DNA of 64,000 nucleotides, from positions 186,001-250,000 of the forward strand of contig CALXHR010000002.1 in assembly GCA_944388175.1 (NCBI GenBank). The letters are read 5' to 3'. Position 1 is the first letter of the stretch, and every line of letters starts with the position of its first letter. This DNA comes from an uncultured Gemmiger sp. GTDB lineage: Bacteria; Bacillota; Clostridia; Oscillospirales; Ruminococcaceae. Both the position numbers and the translations under genes were made by a program. The notes below the pieces were generated by a model. The model searched no databases and was not told the DNA's origin. It was given only the letters and a program-made list of their open reading frames with translations. Below are positions 8,717 to 19,470 of the stretch, piece by piece.

Positions 8717-9880
8717 ATGTACCCGTTGATCCGCCAATATCTGCGCCGCGTCGACGCACTGTACCTTGCCCTGTGCGTACTGTGCTCGGCGCTCAGCGTC
8801 GTGGCGCTGGTCTCGCTGGGGCAAAGCCAGCTGGGGTCCAACAACAAGGCGTCGGTGCAGCTCATCGCCAGTTTGCTGGGCGTGATGCTGGCCATCGTGT
8901 TTTCCACCGTCGACTACCGCGCCCTGGCCCGCGCCTGGCCGCTGCACGGCACGGTGGCCTGGGGGCTGGTGTTGCCCACGCTGTTTTTGCGCAATGTGCG
9001 CTTTGGCGTGCTGACGGTGGGGTACGATGCGGGCGGCACCTCCAACTACAGCTGGTACCGCGTGGGCGGCATGACGTTCCAGCCGGCGGAGCTGGCCAAA
9101 ATCAGCTTTATCCTGACGCTGGCCCTGCATTTGAGCGCGCTGCGCGGGCAGGTCAACCGCCCCAAAAACCTGCTGGGGCTGCTGGCGCACGTCATTCTGC
9201 CGCCATTTTTGATCCACCTGCAGGGCGACGACGGCACCGCACTGGTGTTTTTGGGCATCGGGCTCATCATGCTGTACGCGGGAGGGCTTTCGCACGCGCT
9301 GGTGTTCGGCACGCTGGCCGCGGGCGCGGCGGGCGGCACGGCGCTGCTGGTGCTGAAACCCGACCTGCTCAAAGGGTACCAGTTCCAGCGCATTTTGGCG
9401 ATCTTAACGCCGGAGGACCCGGCGCTTTCGGACATCACCTACCAGCAGAACAAAGGCGCCATGGCCATTGGCACCGGCGGGCTGACCGGGCAGGGGCTGT
9501 TTGACGGCGAGCACATTTTTGTGCCCAACGCCTGGAACGATTTTATTTTTGCCTACCTTGCCAACGTATTGGGCTTTGTGGGCGCGGCCGCTGTGCTGGC
9601 GCTGCTGTTTGCGCTGTGCCTGCGCACGCTGCAAACGGCGCTGCGCAGCGCCGACGCGCTGGGGCGGCTGCTGTGCACCGGCATTTTTGCGGCGCTGTTT
9701 GTGCAGTGCGTCATCAACCTGGGCATGAACTTGCAGGTGCTGCCGGTCATCGGCGTGACGCTGCCGTTTTTCTCGGCCGGCGGGTCCAGCGTCGTCATGG
9801 TGTACCTGTGCGTGGGGCTGGTGCTCAGCGTCGGGCGGCAGGCGCGCATCCACCGCCTGCAGGCGGGGCCGGTGCTGTAA
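8717..9880 (+). CDS. rodA: Rod shape SEDS peptidoglycan polymerase (RodA-like)
   Basis: A 387-residue polytopic SEDS protein, with about ten membrane segments, that polymerises glycan strands with a class B PBP. Family motifs include RVGGMTFQPAELAKISFIL, the conserved HLQGDDGTALVFLGIG stretch with the key acidic residues, NDFIFAYLANVLGFVGA, and LPFFSAGGSS near the C-terminus. A second SEDS gene (24818-25957) carries FtsW-like features, so this copy is read as RodA. The start has AAAGGAG eight bases upstream. Single gene, convergent with a small membrane protein. Confidence 0.85.
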   Translation: MYPLIRQYLRRVDALYLALCVLCSALSVVALVSLGQSQLGSNNKASVQLIASLLGVMLAIVFSTVDYRALARAWPLHGTVAWGLVLPTLFLRNVRFGVLTVGYDAGGTSNYSWYRVGGMTFQPAELAKISFILTLALHLSALRGQVNRPKNLLGLLAHVILPPFLIHLQGDDGTALVFLGIGLIMLYAGGLSHALVFGTLAAGAAGGTALLVLKPDLLKGYQFQRILAILTPEDPALSDITYQQNKGAMAIGTGGLTGQGLFDGEHIFVPNAWNDFIFAYLANVLGFVGAAAVLALLFALCLRTLQTALRSADALGRLLCTGIFAALFVQCVINLGMNLQVLPVIGVTLPFFSAGGSSVVMVYLCVGLVLSVGRQARIHRLQAGPVL

Positions 9881-9914
9881 AGTAAGTAGGGCGGGCCGCA
9901 AAGCCCGCCGGGCG

Positions 9915-10136
9915 TTACGGGGCCCCGGTCTCGGTCTGGGGGTGTTCCCCGGCAAACAGGCTGGGGATCAGGCAGAGCGCCGCCACGCCGACCACAATGA
10001 ACACGGTGCGGGCCAGCCAGCCCAGGCTGCCGCCCAGCAGCCAACCGACGGCGTTGAAGCCCCAAATGCCGTAGATGCCCCAGTTAATGCCGCCCACGAT
10101 GGCCAGCAGCAACAGGACTTTTTGAAAAATGGACAT
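9915..10136 (-). CDS. Small DUF378-type membrane protein
   Basis: A 73-residue protein with two predicted membrane helices (about residues 3-27 and 34-58). The IVGGINWGIYGIWGFNAVGWL segment is typical of the DUF378/YuzA family, whose function is unknown. The ATG at 10136 is preferred over an upstream start because it has GGGAGGG at the right distance. Short linker and polar C-terminus (EHPQTETGAP). Confidence 0.75.
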   Translation of the reverse strand: MSIFQKVLLLLAIVGGINWGIYGIWGFNAVGWLLGGSLGWLARTVFIVVGVAALCLIPSLFAGEHPQTETGAP

Positions 10137-10218
10137 GCAAAATCCCTCCCTTGGGGCATAGTATGCCACCCGGGGGCCGGGGTTATGCAGGGAGGGGGAC
10201 AGTTGCGGCGCGCGGCCT

Positions 10219-10275
10219 TGTTCGCCCCCTCACCACGGCTATACAAAAAGGCCCCGCCCAGGCGGGATACGCTTG
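10219..10275. repeat. 57-bp direct repeat, copy 1 (truncated terminator)
   Basis: 56 of 57 bases match 10383-10439 (single difference at 10261). It contains the left arm of the terminator beyond tRNA-Leu but lacks the complementary right arm, so it cannot form the full stem. It lies in the 320-bp gap between the DUF378 gene and the tRNA. Confidence 0.8.
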
Positions 10276-10333
10276 TCTCTACCCCCGTGCCCTTTTGCGC
10301 TGCCATATACGCCGATGGGGTCTCCCGCGGGCT

Positions 10334-10360
10334 AGCCAACAGCCCGCAGGGCTGTTGGCT
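10334..10360. repeat. 12-bp perfect hairpin
   Basis: AGCCAACAGCCC (10334-10345) and GGGCTGTTGGCT (10349-10360) around a 3-nt loop, between the two copies of the 57-bp repeat. No T-tract; role unknown. Confidence 0.55.
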
Positions 10361-10382
10361 GCACGCTGCGGCGCGCCCGCCC

Positions 10383-10439
10383 TGTTCGCCCCCTCACCAC
10401 GGCTATACAAAAAGGCCCCGCCCAAGCGGGATACGCTTG
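10383..10439. repeat. 57-bp direct repeat, copy 2
   Basis: Matches 10219-10275 with one substitution. This copy keeps the full terminator stem that serves tRNA-Leu. Confidence 0.8.
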
Positions 10440-10447
10440 GGCGGGGC
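10415..10447 (-). terminator. Intrinsic terminator of tRNA-Leu
   Basis: Arms GCCCCGCCCAAGCG (10415-10428) and CGCTTGGGCGGGGC (10434-10447), loop GGATA. Five T on the minus-strand side and six T on the plus-strand side make it bidirectional. Confidence 0.85.
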
Positions 10448-10456
10448 TTTTTTGTA

Positions 10457-10540
10457 TGCCGGTGGTGGGGGTCGAACCCACACGGTGTCGCCACCAACGG
10501 ATTTTGAGTCCGTCTCGTCTGCCAGTTCCAACACACCGGC
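10457..10540 (-). tRNA. tRNA-Leu (anticodon CAA)
   Basis: An 84-nt class II tRNA on the minus strand. The acceptor GCCGGTG pairs with CACCGGC and the discriminator is A. The anticodon loop CTCAAAA gives CAA, reading UUG. A long variable arm (TGGTGGCGACACC) and a T-arm GTGGG-TTCGACC-CCCAC are present. CCA is not encoded. The gene is followed by an intrinsic terminator at 10415-10447. Confidence 0.95.
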
Positions 10541-10614
10541 GTGCAACATTGGCATTATAAACCGTTTGCGGCCGAAAGTCAAGCCCGGGGCGCGCCTTTT
10601 GCGGCGCGCCCCTC

Positions 10615-10643
10615 TTGCGCGTACCGCACGCCTTTGCTATAAT
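10615..10643 (+). promoter_or_regulatory. queT promoter
   Basis: TTGCGC (10615-10620), 17 bp, TATAAT (10638-10643). The riboswitch begins about 12 bp after the -10 box. Confidence 0.65.
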
Positions 10644-10654
10644 AGCATTTTGTT

Positions 10655-10752
10655 GAGCAACTTAGGATTTTAGGCTCCGCCGCGCTTGGCGCGGCGACAA
10701 ACCGGCGCGGGGCTGGCGGTCCCGCGCGCGGTCAAAATCTATCCCGCCGGAG
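10655..10752 (+). ncRNA. PreQ1-III riboswitch controlling queT
   Basis: The leader reads GAGCAACTTAGGATTTTAGG, then CTCC, a 7-bp GCCGCGC/GCGCGGC arm, GACAAACC, GGGCTGGCGGTCCC and GGTCAAAAT, and ends in CCGCCGGAG. This order and sequence agree with the class III preQ1 aptamer known from Faecalibacterium, ahead of queT. The last bases, GGAG (10749-10752), are the ribosome site seven bases before the ATG. Ligand binding should hide the site and stop translation. Confidence 0.88.
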
Positions 10753-10759
10753 TATTGTT

Positions 10760-11371
10760 ATGTTTTCTGTAACCGTTTTCTTCGCGGCCGTCGCGGCCAT
10801 CCTCATCGCCTTGGCGGCGCTGCGCCTGCTGCAAAAGCAGGCCGGGGGCCGGTTTTCCCCCCGGCGGCTGGCGCGCTGCGCCGTCATTGCGGCCGTCTAC
10901 GTGGCGCTGTGCCTGGTGCTGGCGCCGTTCAGCTACGGTGCGGTGCAGGTGCGCATTGCCGAAGCTCTCTGCCTGCTGCCCGTCTTTGGGGCCGAGTACA
11001 TCGTGGGCGTGACGCTGGGCTGCTTTTTGGCCAACCTGTTCGGCTCGACCCTTTTGGACGTGATCTTCGGCACGCTGGCGACGCTGCTGGCCTGCCTGGT
11101 GACCTACAAGCTGCGTCATGTGCGCCTGAAAGGCCTGGCGATCCCGGCGTCTTTGCCGCCCGTGCTCTTCAACGCCGTCATCGTCGGCGCGGAGATCACG
11201 CTGTTTTTTACCGACTACCAGGCCATGAGCGCCCCGCTGTGGCTGCTGTGCCTTTCCAACGGCATCAGCGTCGGCGTGGGCGAACTCATCAGCTGCACGG
11301 TGCTGGGCGTGGCGCTCGTCAAACTGATCGAGAGCAACGCCGCGCTGCGCCGCGCTTTTACCGAAGCATAA
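10760..11371 (+). CDS. queT: QueT-family queuosine precursor transporter
   Basis: A 203-residue membrane protein with about five or six helices, in the QueT (DUF988) family of S components for ECF-type vitamin transporters. Family features are SYGAVQVRIAEALCLLPVFG and the following GVTLGCFLANLFG. It would bring preQ1 or a related precursor into the cell with a shared ECF energising module that is not encoded here. Control by the preQ1-III riboswitch directly upstream strongly supports the substrate class. Co-transcribed with a HAD hydrolase 17 bp downstream. Confidence 0.88.
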   Translation: MFSVTVFFAAVAAILIALAALRLLQKQAGGRFSPRRLARCAVIAAVYVALCLVLAPFSYGAVQVRIAEALCLLPVFGAEYIVGVTLGCFLANLFGSTLLDVIFGTLATLLACLVTYKLRHVRLKGLAIPASLPPVLFNAVIVGAEITLFFTDYQAMSAPLWLLCLSNGISVGVGELISCTVLGVALVKLIESNAALRRAFTEA

Positions 11372-11387
11372 AAAAGAGGAACACACT

Positions 11388-12050
11388 ATGCGCCCGGACT
11401 TGATTTTGTGGGATTGGAACGGCACGCTGCTGGACGACGTAGCCCTGTGCAACGACGCGCTCAACCGTTTATTGGCACGCTACGGCTACCCCCAGCGCTA
11501 CGACCGCGAAGGCTACCGGGCGGTGTTCGGCTTCCCGGTGCAGGAGTATTACGCCCGCGCCGGGTTTGATTTTGCCCGCCACAGTTTTGACGAGCTGGCG
11601 GTGAGCTTTATGGACGACTACATCCCCGCCAGCGCCGCCTGCCCGCTGGCCAACGGCGCACGCGCCGCGCTGGACGCCTTTGCCGCCGCCGGGCTGCGGC
11701 AGGTGATTCTTTCGGCCAGCCCGGTGACGACGCTGCGCCGCCAGGTGGAAGAACGCGGCGTGGCCCGCTATTTTGACCGCCTGCTGGGCCTGGGCGATAT
11801 CTACGCCAAAAGCAAGGTGGACCTGGGCCTTGCCTACCTGCGCGAAGCCGGGTTCGCCCCCGGGCGCGCCGTGATGATCGGCGATTCGGTGCATGATTTT
11901 GAGGTTGCGCAGGCGCTGGGCGTGGCCTGCGTGCTGCAAAGCGGCGGCCACCAGACCGCCGCCGCGCTGCGCGCGACCGGCGCGCCGGTAATGCCCGGCC
12001 TGCGCGAAGCCGCGCAATGGATTTTGGAAGGTGGAAGCGAAGATGTCTGA
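11388..12050 (+). CDS. HAD-superfamily hydrolase (phosphoglycolate phosphatase-like)
   Basis: A 220-residue cytoplasmic phosphatase. HAD motif I is DWNGTLLDD (residues about 6-14) with the nucleophile Asp, motif II is ILSASP, motif III uses the Lys in YAKSKVD, and motif IV is MIGDSVHDFEVA. An alpha-helical cap of the Gph type lies between motifs I and II. The substrate is unknown. It is the middle gene of queT-HAD-DMT, and its end overlaps the next start by 8 bp. A nucleoside or queuosine-pathway substrate is possible from context only. Confidence 0.8.
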   Translation: MRPDLILWDWNGTLLDDVALCNDALNRLLARYGYPQRYDREGYRAVFGFPVQEYYARAGFDFARHSFDELAVSFMDDYIPASAACPLANGARAALDAFAAAGLRQVILSASPVTTLRRQVEERGVARYFDRLLGLGDIYAKSKVDLGLAYLREAGFAPGRAVMIGDSVHDFEVAQALGVACVLQSGGHQTAAALRATGAPVMPGLREAAQWILEGGSEDV

Positions 12051-12960
12051 CCGTGTAAAAGGCGCCTGCCTGACGATGGGCGGCGCGGCGTGCTGGGGCA
12101 TCTCCGGCTGTATGGGGCAATACCTGTTCACGCGCGAGGGGATGGACTCCACCTGGCTGGTACCGATCCGCCTGCTGCTGGCGGGGCTTTTGCTGTGCGG
12201 GTTTTATTTTGTAAAGGACCGCAAACAGCTGTTTGCCCCCTGGAACTGGAAAGCCGACCCGCGCAACGTCATTGACCTGCTGGTCTACGGCCTGGCGGGC
12301 GTGAGCTGCTGCCAGTTTTTGTACTTTTTGACGATCCAGCTTTCCACCGCCGGGGTGGCCACCATTTTGCAGGACCTTTCGCCCGTGTTGATCCTGCTGG
12401 TGGTGTGCGTGCAGCAGCGCCGCGCGCCGCGCCTGTTTGAGGTGGGCAGCATCGTGCTGGCGCTGGCCGGCGTGTTTTTGCTGACGACCCACGGCAGCCT
12501 GACGAGCCTGGCCGTGCGCCCGGCCGCGCTGGTGGCCGGCGTGGTGTGCGCGGGCACCGTCGTGGTGTACACGATGACGCCCAGGCGCCTGCAGGCCCAA
12601 TACCCCACGCCGATGTTGCAGGGCTGGGCGTTTTTGCTGGGCGGCGCGCTGTTCCACCTGGTGTTCCGGCCGTGGCGCGTGGGCTATCTGCCCAGCGCCG
12701 TCGGGGTGCTGGGCATTGCGGTGGTGGTCGTCGTGGGCAACGTGCTGGCGTTCAGCCTGTACATGTCCGGCGTGCCGCTGATCGGCGCGCAGCGCGCGAG
12801 CCTGTACAGCTTTGCCGAGCCGGTGACGGCCGCCGTTATCAGCACGCTGGTGCTGGGTTCGCCCTTTACCGGGTGGGACGCGCTGGGCTTTGTGTGCATC
12901 TTTGCCATGCTGGTGCTGTTGAGTTTGCCCGCGCCCCGCGCTGCACAGGCAACAAAATAA
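12043..12960 (+). CDS. EamA/DMT-family transporter
   Basis: A 305-residue protein with about ten membrane helices, made of two EamA repeats (about residues 10-140 and 150-295). A GTG at 12031 is also possible; the ATG at 12043 is preferred because GGAAG lies at a normal distance. It overlaps the HAD gene by 8 bp, so translation is probably coupled. DMT proteins export or import small metabolites; the substrate cannot be told from sequence. Third gene of the riboswitch-controlled operon, so it may share that control at the RNA level. Confidence 0.8.
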   Translation: MSDRVKGACLTMGGAACWGISGCMGQYLFTREGMDSTWLVPIRLLLAGLLLCGFYFVKDRKQLFAPWNWKADPRNVIDLLVYGLAGVSCCQFLYFLTIQLSTAGVATILQDLSPVLILLVVCVQQRRAPRLFEVGSIVLALAGVFLLTTHGSLTSLAVRPAALVAGVVCAGTVVVYTMTPRRLQAQYPTPMLQGWAFLLGGALFHLVFRPWRVGYLPSAVGVLGIAVVVVVGNVLAFSLYMSGVPLIGAQRASLYSFAEPVTAAVISTLVLGSPFTGWDALGFVCIFAMLVLLSLPAPRAAQATK

Positions 12961-12967
12961 TGTCAAA

Positions 12968-13013
12968 ATACACCCGCGCAGGTTTGACAGCATCCCCTGT
13001 GCGGGTGTATTAT
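12968..13013 (+). promoter_or_regulatory. secA promoter nested in a hairpin
   Basis: Arms 12968-12982 and 12996-13010 (ATACACCCGCGCAGG and its complement with one G-U) enclose a 13-nt loop that holds the -35 box TTGACA (12984-12989). The -10 TATTAT (13008-13013) overlaps the end of the right arm; spacing is 18 bp. Confidence 0.55.
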
Positions 13014-13083
13014 AGTAGCGTGTGTAACCAAAGTTGCCGTACGCCTTGCGCGGCGGCCAATATGGAAAATATGGAGTTCTGTT

Positions 13084-15954
<2,871 letters not shown>

Positions 15955-15968
15955 ACAACGCATCACTC

Positions 15969-15999
15969 GGCGCACCGCTCTGCGACGGTGCGCCTTTTT
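15969..15999 (+). terminator. secA terminator
   Basis: GGCGCACCG (15969-15977) and CGGTGCGCC (15986-15994), followed by five T. Confidence 0.85.
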
Positions 16000-16022
16000 G
16001 CAGCAACATTGAGGGAACGCCT

Positions 16023-16427
16023 ATGAAAGCACACATCGTCCGGGAACCGCGCTGCGCGCTGCTGTGGCACATCGAGGCCGGGTCCCCCGCGTATGCGGCG
16101 CTGGAACGCGCCGCGCGCGCCTGCCGCGTGACGCTGCGCGCCGTGGGCAACGGCGAGCTGGGCGCCACCGTCGGCGACCTGTGCGCCGGCAAACCGGCCC
16201 CCGCCTTTGCGCCGCTGATCGCCGTGCCCGGCCGCCCGGCGCTGATCGTGAGCGGGCTGGACCACCAGACCGGCGAACTGGGCCGCTTTTTGGACCTGGC
16301 CAAAGAGGCCGGGGCCGACATACCGCTGCGCGCCATGGTGACGCCCACCAGCAAACAGTGGACGCTGGCCCAGCTGCTGATGGAGTTGAACAGCGAGCAC
16401 GAGGCCGTGGGCGGAGGCGGCGCATGA
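16023..16427 (+). CDS. DUF3783 domain protein
   Basis: A 134-residue protein. The C-terminal half (PALIVSGLDHQTGELGRFLD, then IPLRAMVTPTSKQWTLAQLL) matches the DUF3783 pattern found in Firmicutes. The function is unknown. The start at 16023 follows GAGGG; longer upstream frames run through the secA terminator and are rejected. Its stop overlaps the next start (ATGA), so it is coupled to the ApbE-like gene. Confidence 0.7.
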   Translation: MKAHIVREPRCALLWHIEAGSPAYAALERAARACRVTLRAVGNGELGATVGDLCAGKPAPAFAPLIAVPGRPALIVSGLDHQTGELGRFLDLAKEAGADIPLRAMVTPTSKQWTLAQLLMELNSEHEAVGGGGA

Positions 16428-17476
16428 AGCCCGCCGCCCGCCGCGCGCTGGCGGCGGCCGCCGCGGCCGCGGCGCTGCTGTTGCTGGCCGCCTACAGCGC
16501 GCTGCACCGCCAAACGCTGTACACGACGACCTGGTTTGATGTATTTGATACCGTCTCTATCGTGCAGGGGTACGCCCGCAGCCAGGCCGAATGGGACGCG
16601 CAGATGGACGCGCTGCACGACGACCTTGTACACTACCACCAGCTGTTCGACATCTACCACGCGTACGACGGCGTGACCAACTTGCACGACGTCAACGCCC
16701 GGGCGGCCGGCGCGCCGGTGGCGGTGGAGGACGATTTGTACGGCTTTTTGCGCTGGTACACGGCGCAGGCCGCGCCCGAGACCGGCGGCGCGGTGAACAT
16801 TGCCGCCGGGGCGGTGCTGGGCCTGTGGCATGACGCGCGGGAGAGCGACGCCCCCGCCCCGCCGGAGGAAGAGGCGATCCGCGAGGCGCTGACCCACTGC
16901 GACCCCGCCGCCCTGCTGCTGGACGACGCCGCGCAGACGGTGGCCTTTGCCGACCCGGCCATGGCGCTGGACGTGGGGGCCGTGGCCAAAGGCTATGCGG
17001 TGGAAATGGCCGCCGCCGCGGCCGAGGAGCGCGGCCTGCAAAGCGCGCTGCTGAACATCGGTGGCAACGTGCGGGCCATCGGCGAAAAAGCCAACGGCGA
17101 GGGGCCGTGGACGGCCGGCGTCACCAACCCCTGGGGCGGCGACCCGGCCTACCTCCAGGCCGTGGAACTGCCCGACGGGTGCAGCCTGGTTATCAGCGGC
17201 GATTACCAGCGGTATTTCACCTACGAAGGGCAGCGGTATTCCCACCTGATCGACCTGACGACGGGCTACCCGGCGCGGTACTGCACCAGCGTGGCCGTGC
17301 TGACGCCGCCGCAGCGCGGCGGCAGCGGCGACGCGCTTTCGACGGCACTGTTCTGCCTGCCGGAAGCCGACGGCCGCGCCCTGCTGGACGCGCAGGACGG
17401 CTTTGCCGCGCTGTGGATGTACCCCGACGGCACGACGGCCCAGACCGAAAACTGGCCGGGGCAAAACGTACAATAA
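16424..17476 (+). CDS. apbE: FAD:protein FMN transferase (ApbE-like)
   Basis: A 350-residue protein with one N-terminal membrane anchor (about residues 7-24) and an outer ApbE domain. ApbE attaches FMN to Thr/Ser of flavoproteins such as RnfG or NqrC. Visible family motifs are ALDVGAVAKGYAVE, LNIGGNVRAIG and the metal-site region YSHLIDLTTGYPA (HxID-TG). No lipobox is seen. The start follows GGAGG and overlaps DUF3783 by 4 bp. No Rnf subunit is in the window, so the target is off-window. Confidence 0.88.
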   Translation: MKPAARRALAAAAAAAALLLLAAYSALHRQTLYTTTWFDVFDTVSIVQGYARSQAEWDAQMDALHDDLVHYHQLFDIYHAYDGVTNLHDVNARAAGAPVAVEDDLYGFLRWYTAQAAPETGGAVNIAAGAVLGLWHDARESDAPAPPEEEAIREALTHCDPAALLLDDAAQTVAFADPAMALDVGAVAKGYAVEMAAAAAEERGLQSALLNIGGNVRAIGEKANGEGPWTAGVTNPWGGDPAYLQAVELPDGCSLVISGDYQRYFTYEGQRYSHLIDLTTGYPARYCTSVAVLTPPQRGGSGDALSTALFCLPEADGRALLDAQDGFAALWMYPDGTTAQTENWPGQNVQ

Positions 17477-17493
17477 ATGTATACCGGCACACG

Positions 17494-17636
17494 AAAAGGG
17501 GCTGTCCATCCAGACTGCCAAAAAGTTGCAAACTGTCGCAGCCGTCGGACATGCGCCGACGGCGACGATTTTTGATTTCCTCCACCCTACAACATAACGC
17601 AAACAGAGGGGCTGCCCGCCTTGGGCAGCCCCTTTT
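17494..17636. repeat. 143-bp region bounded by inverted repeats, includes terminators
   Basis: AAAAGGGGCTG (17494-17504) and CAGCCCCTTTT (17626-17636) frame the gap between convergent apbE and trpZ. Inside are GCCGTCGG/CCGACGGC (17541-17563) followed by five T, and GGGGCTGCCC/GGGCAGCCCC (17608-17632) followed by four T. The two inner stems probably end transcription. Confidence 0.6.
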
Positions 17637-17650
17637 ACTTATTGTTGCGT

Positions 17651-18457
17651 TTATTCTTCGGCGCTGAGCAGGATGCGGTCGTTGTCCAGCGCGTGGCCGG
17701 CGTTTTGGGCGAACCGTTCCAGCAGGCCGGGCACCGTCATGTGGCGGCGTTCCTCGCCGCCGATATCCAGCACAATGCGCCCGCCGTCCATCATCAGCGT
17801 GCGGTTGCCCAGTGTCAGCGCGTCGTGCATGTTGTGGGTAATCATCAGGCAGGTGATGTGGTGTTCGGCCACAATCTGCCGCGTCAGCGCCAGCACCTTA
17901 TCCGCCGTGGCGGGGTCCAGCGCGGCCGTGTGCTCGTCGAGCAGCAGCAGCTTGGGGGTCACCAGCGTGGCCATCAGCAGCGTCAGCGCCTGGCGCTGCC
18001 CGCCCGAGAGCAGCCCCACCGGCTGTTTCATGCGGTCCTCCAGCCCAAGGCCGAGGGCCGAGAGCTTCTCGGCAAACAGGGCACGGTCGGCCCGCGTGAT
18101 GCGGGAAAACGGCGAGGTATGCCCCGATGCGCGCAGGAAAGCGAGGGCAAGGTTTTCCTCAATGGTCATGTGGGGCGCGGTGCCCTTGAGCGGGTCCTGG
18201 AACATGCGGCCGATGACCTTGGAACGGCGGTAGTCCGGCTGGAAGGTAATGTCCTGCCCGTCCAGCGTAATGGTGCCGGTATCGGGCACGAACGCGCCGG
18301 CGATGGCGTTGAACAGCGTCGATTTGCCCGCGCCGTTGGAGCCGACGATGGTGGCGAAGTCGCCGTCATCGAGGTGGAGGTCGACGGCCTGCAGGGCCAC
18401 TTTTTCGTTGACGGTGCCGGGGTTGAAGGTCTTGCCGACGTGGCGCAGCTCAAGCAT
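17651..18457 (-). CDS. trpZ: ABC transporter ATP-binding protein (TrpZ-like)
   Basis: A 268-residue cytoplasmic ATPase. Walker A GSNGAGKST, signature LLSGGQRQAL, Walker B LLLLDEHTAALDP, and the H-loop LMITHNMHDA are all present. The DEHTAALDP form is typical of this importer group. Chosen start ATG 18457; a longer frame runs into the permease gene. Overlaps the permease by 8 bp. Third gene of the T-box operon; tryptophan import is inferred from that control. Confidence 0.85.
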   Translation of the reverse strand: MLELRHVGKTFNPGTVNEKVALQAVDLHLDDGDFATIVGSNGAGKSTLFNAIAGAFVPDTGTITLDGQDITFQPDYRRSKVIGRMFQDPLKGTAPHMTIEENLALAFLRASGHTSPFSRITRADRALFAEKLSALGLGLEDRMKQPVGLLSGGQRQALTLLMATLVTPKLLLLDEHTAALDPATADKVLALTRQIVAEHHITCLMITHNMHDALTLGNRTLMMDGGRIVLDIGGEERRHMTVPGLLERFAQNAGHALDNDRILLSAEE

Positions 18458-19367
18458 GGGCGGCACCCCCTTTTTCGGCCTGGGCGCGGCGGCGGCGGAA
18501 AGCCGCGCGCGCACGCAGGGCGGGCGCGGCGATGGCCAGCGCCACGATGACGGCGGAGATGAGCTTGAGGCACTCCGACGGGACGTTGGCGCGCAGCGCC
18601 AGCGCGATGATGAAGCGGTAGATGACGCTGCCGGCGACCGCCGCCACCGCCTTGGTCCACAGGCCGCCGCGGCCGAACAGCGTTTCGCCGATGATGAGCG
18701 ACGCCAGCCCGATGACGACCATGCCGGTGCCAAGGTTGATATCGGCCGAGCGCTGGTACTGCGCCAGCACCGCGCCGGACAGCGACGTCATGGCGTTGGC
18801 GATGCACAGTCCGATGGTGACGGTGAAGGTGGTGTTGATGGAGGAGGCGCGCACCATATCGGGGTTATCGCCGGTGGCGCGGATGGAAAGCCCCAGCCGC
18901 GTGCCGAGGAAGAGGATGAGCGCCGCGCACACCGCCAGCGTGATGAGCGCCGCTACCAGCAGCTTATAGGGCGCGGCTTCGCCCAGCAGGGCTTCGGCCG
19001 CCGTGAACACCGTCTTTGTCTTGAGCATGGGCACGTTGGAGGAAAAGCCCATGACGGCCAGGTTGACGGTGTACAGCCCGGTGTTGGTGATGATGCCGGC
19101 CAGGATGGACGGCACGGCCAGCCGTGTCTGCAAAAAGGCCGTGATGAACCCGGCCGCCGCGCCGGCCAGCATGGCCAGCGGCAGGCCCAAAAACGGGTGG
19201 CCGGCCACGGCGGCGGTGGCCGAGACGGCGCAGCCCAGCGTGAACGCGCCGTCGGTGGTCATATCGGCGATGTTGAGCACGCGGAAGCTCAAAAACAGCG
19301 CCATGGCCACCAGCGCGTAGATCAAGCCCAGTTCCAATGCGCTGAGCACGGTAGCGACGGTGAACAT
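18450..19367 (-). CDS. trpY: ABC transporter permease (TrpY-like)
   Basis: A 305-residue polytopic membrane protein of the branched-chain/ribose-type permease family, about eight to nine helices. RATGDNPDMVRASSINT is the cytoplasmic coupling region, and GLASLIIGETLFGR follows. The start ATG 19367 has AAGGAGAG upstream. It lies between the binding protein and the ATPase. Named TrpY because the three-gene set with this domain order and a Trp T-box matches the predicted TrpXYZ system. Confidence 0.83.
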   Translation of the reverse strand: MFTVATVLSALELGLIYALVAMALFLSFRVLNIADMTTDGAFTLGCAVSATAAVAGHPFLGLPLAMLAGAAAGFITAFLQTRLAVPSILAGIITNTGLYTVNLAVMGFSSNVPMLKTKTVFTAAEALLGEAAPYKLLVAALITLAVCAALILFLGTRLGLSIRATGDNPDMVRASSINTTFTVTIGLCIANAMTSLSGAVLAQYQRSADINLGTGMVVIGLASLIIGETLFGRGGLWTKAVAAVAGSVIYRFIIALALRANVPSECLKLISAVIVALAIAAPALRARAAFRRRRAQAEKGGAAHA

Positions 19368-19470
19368 ACGGGGCAGACTCTCCTTTGTTGTGCAGGGTGT
19401 GCCGCGCGGCAAGAGAGACGGTCCGCCGGGGCGGGGCGCGTCTCTCTTGCCATGCGCGGGGTAGTTCCGA

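Noticed and set aside
9942..10673. 243-codon ORF across tRNA-Leu and repeats
   Set aside because: It crosses a tRNA, its terminator and two repeat copies in the opposite sense, and shows no protein family features.
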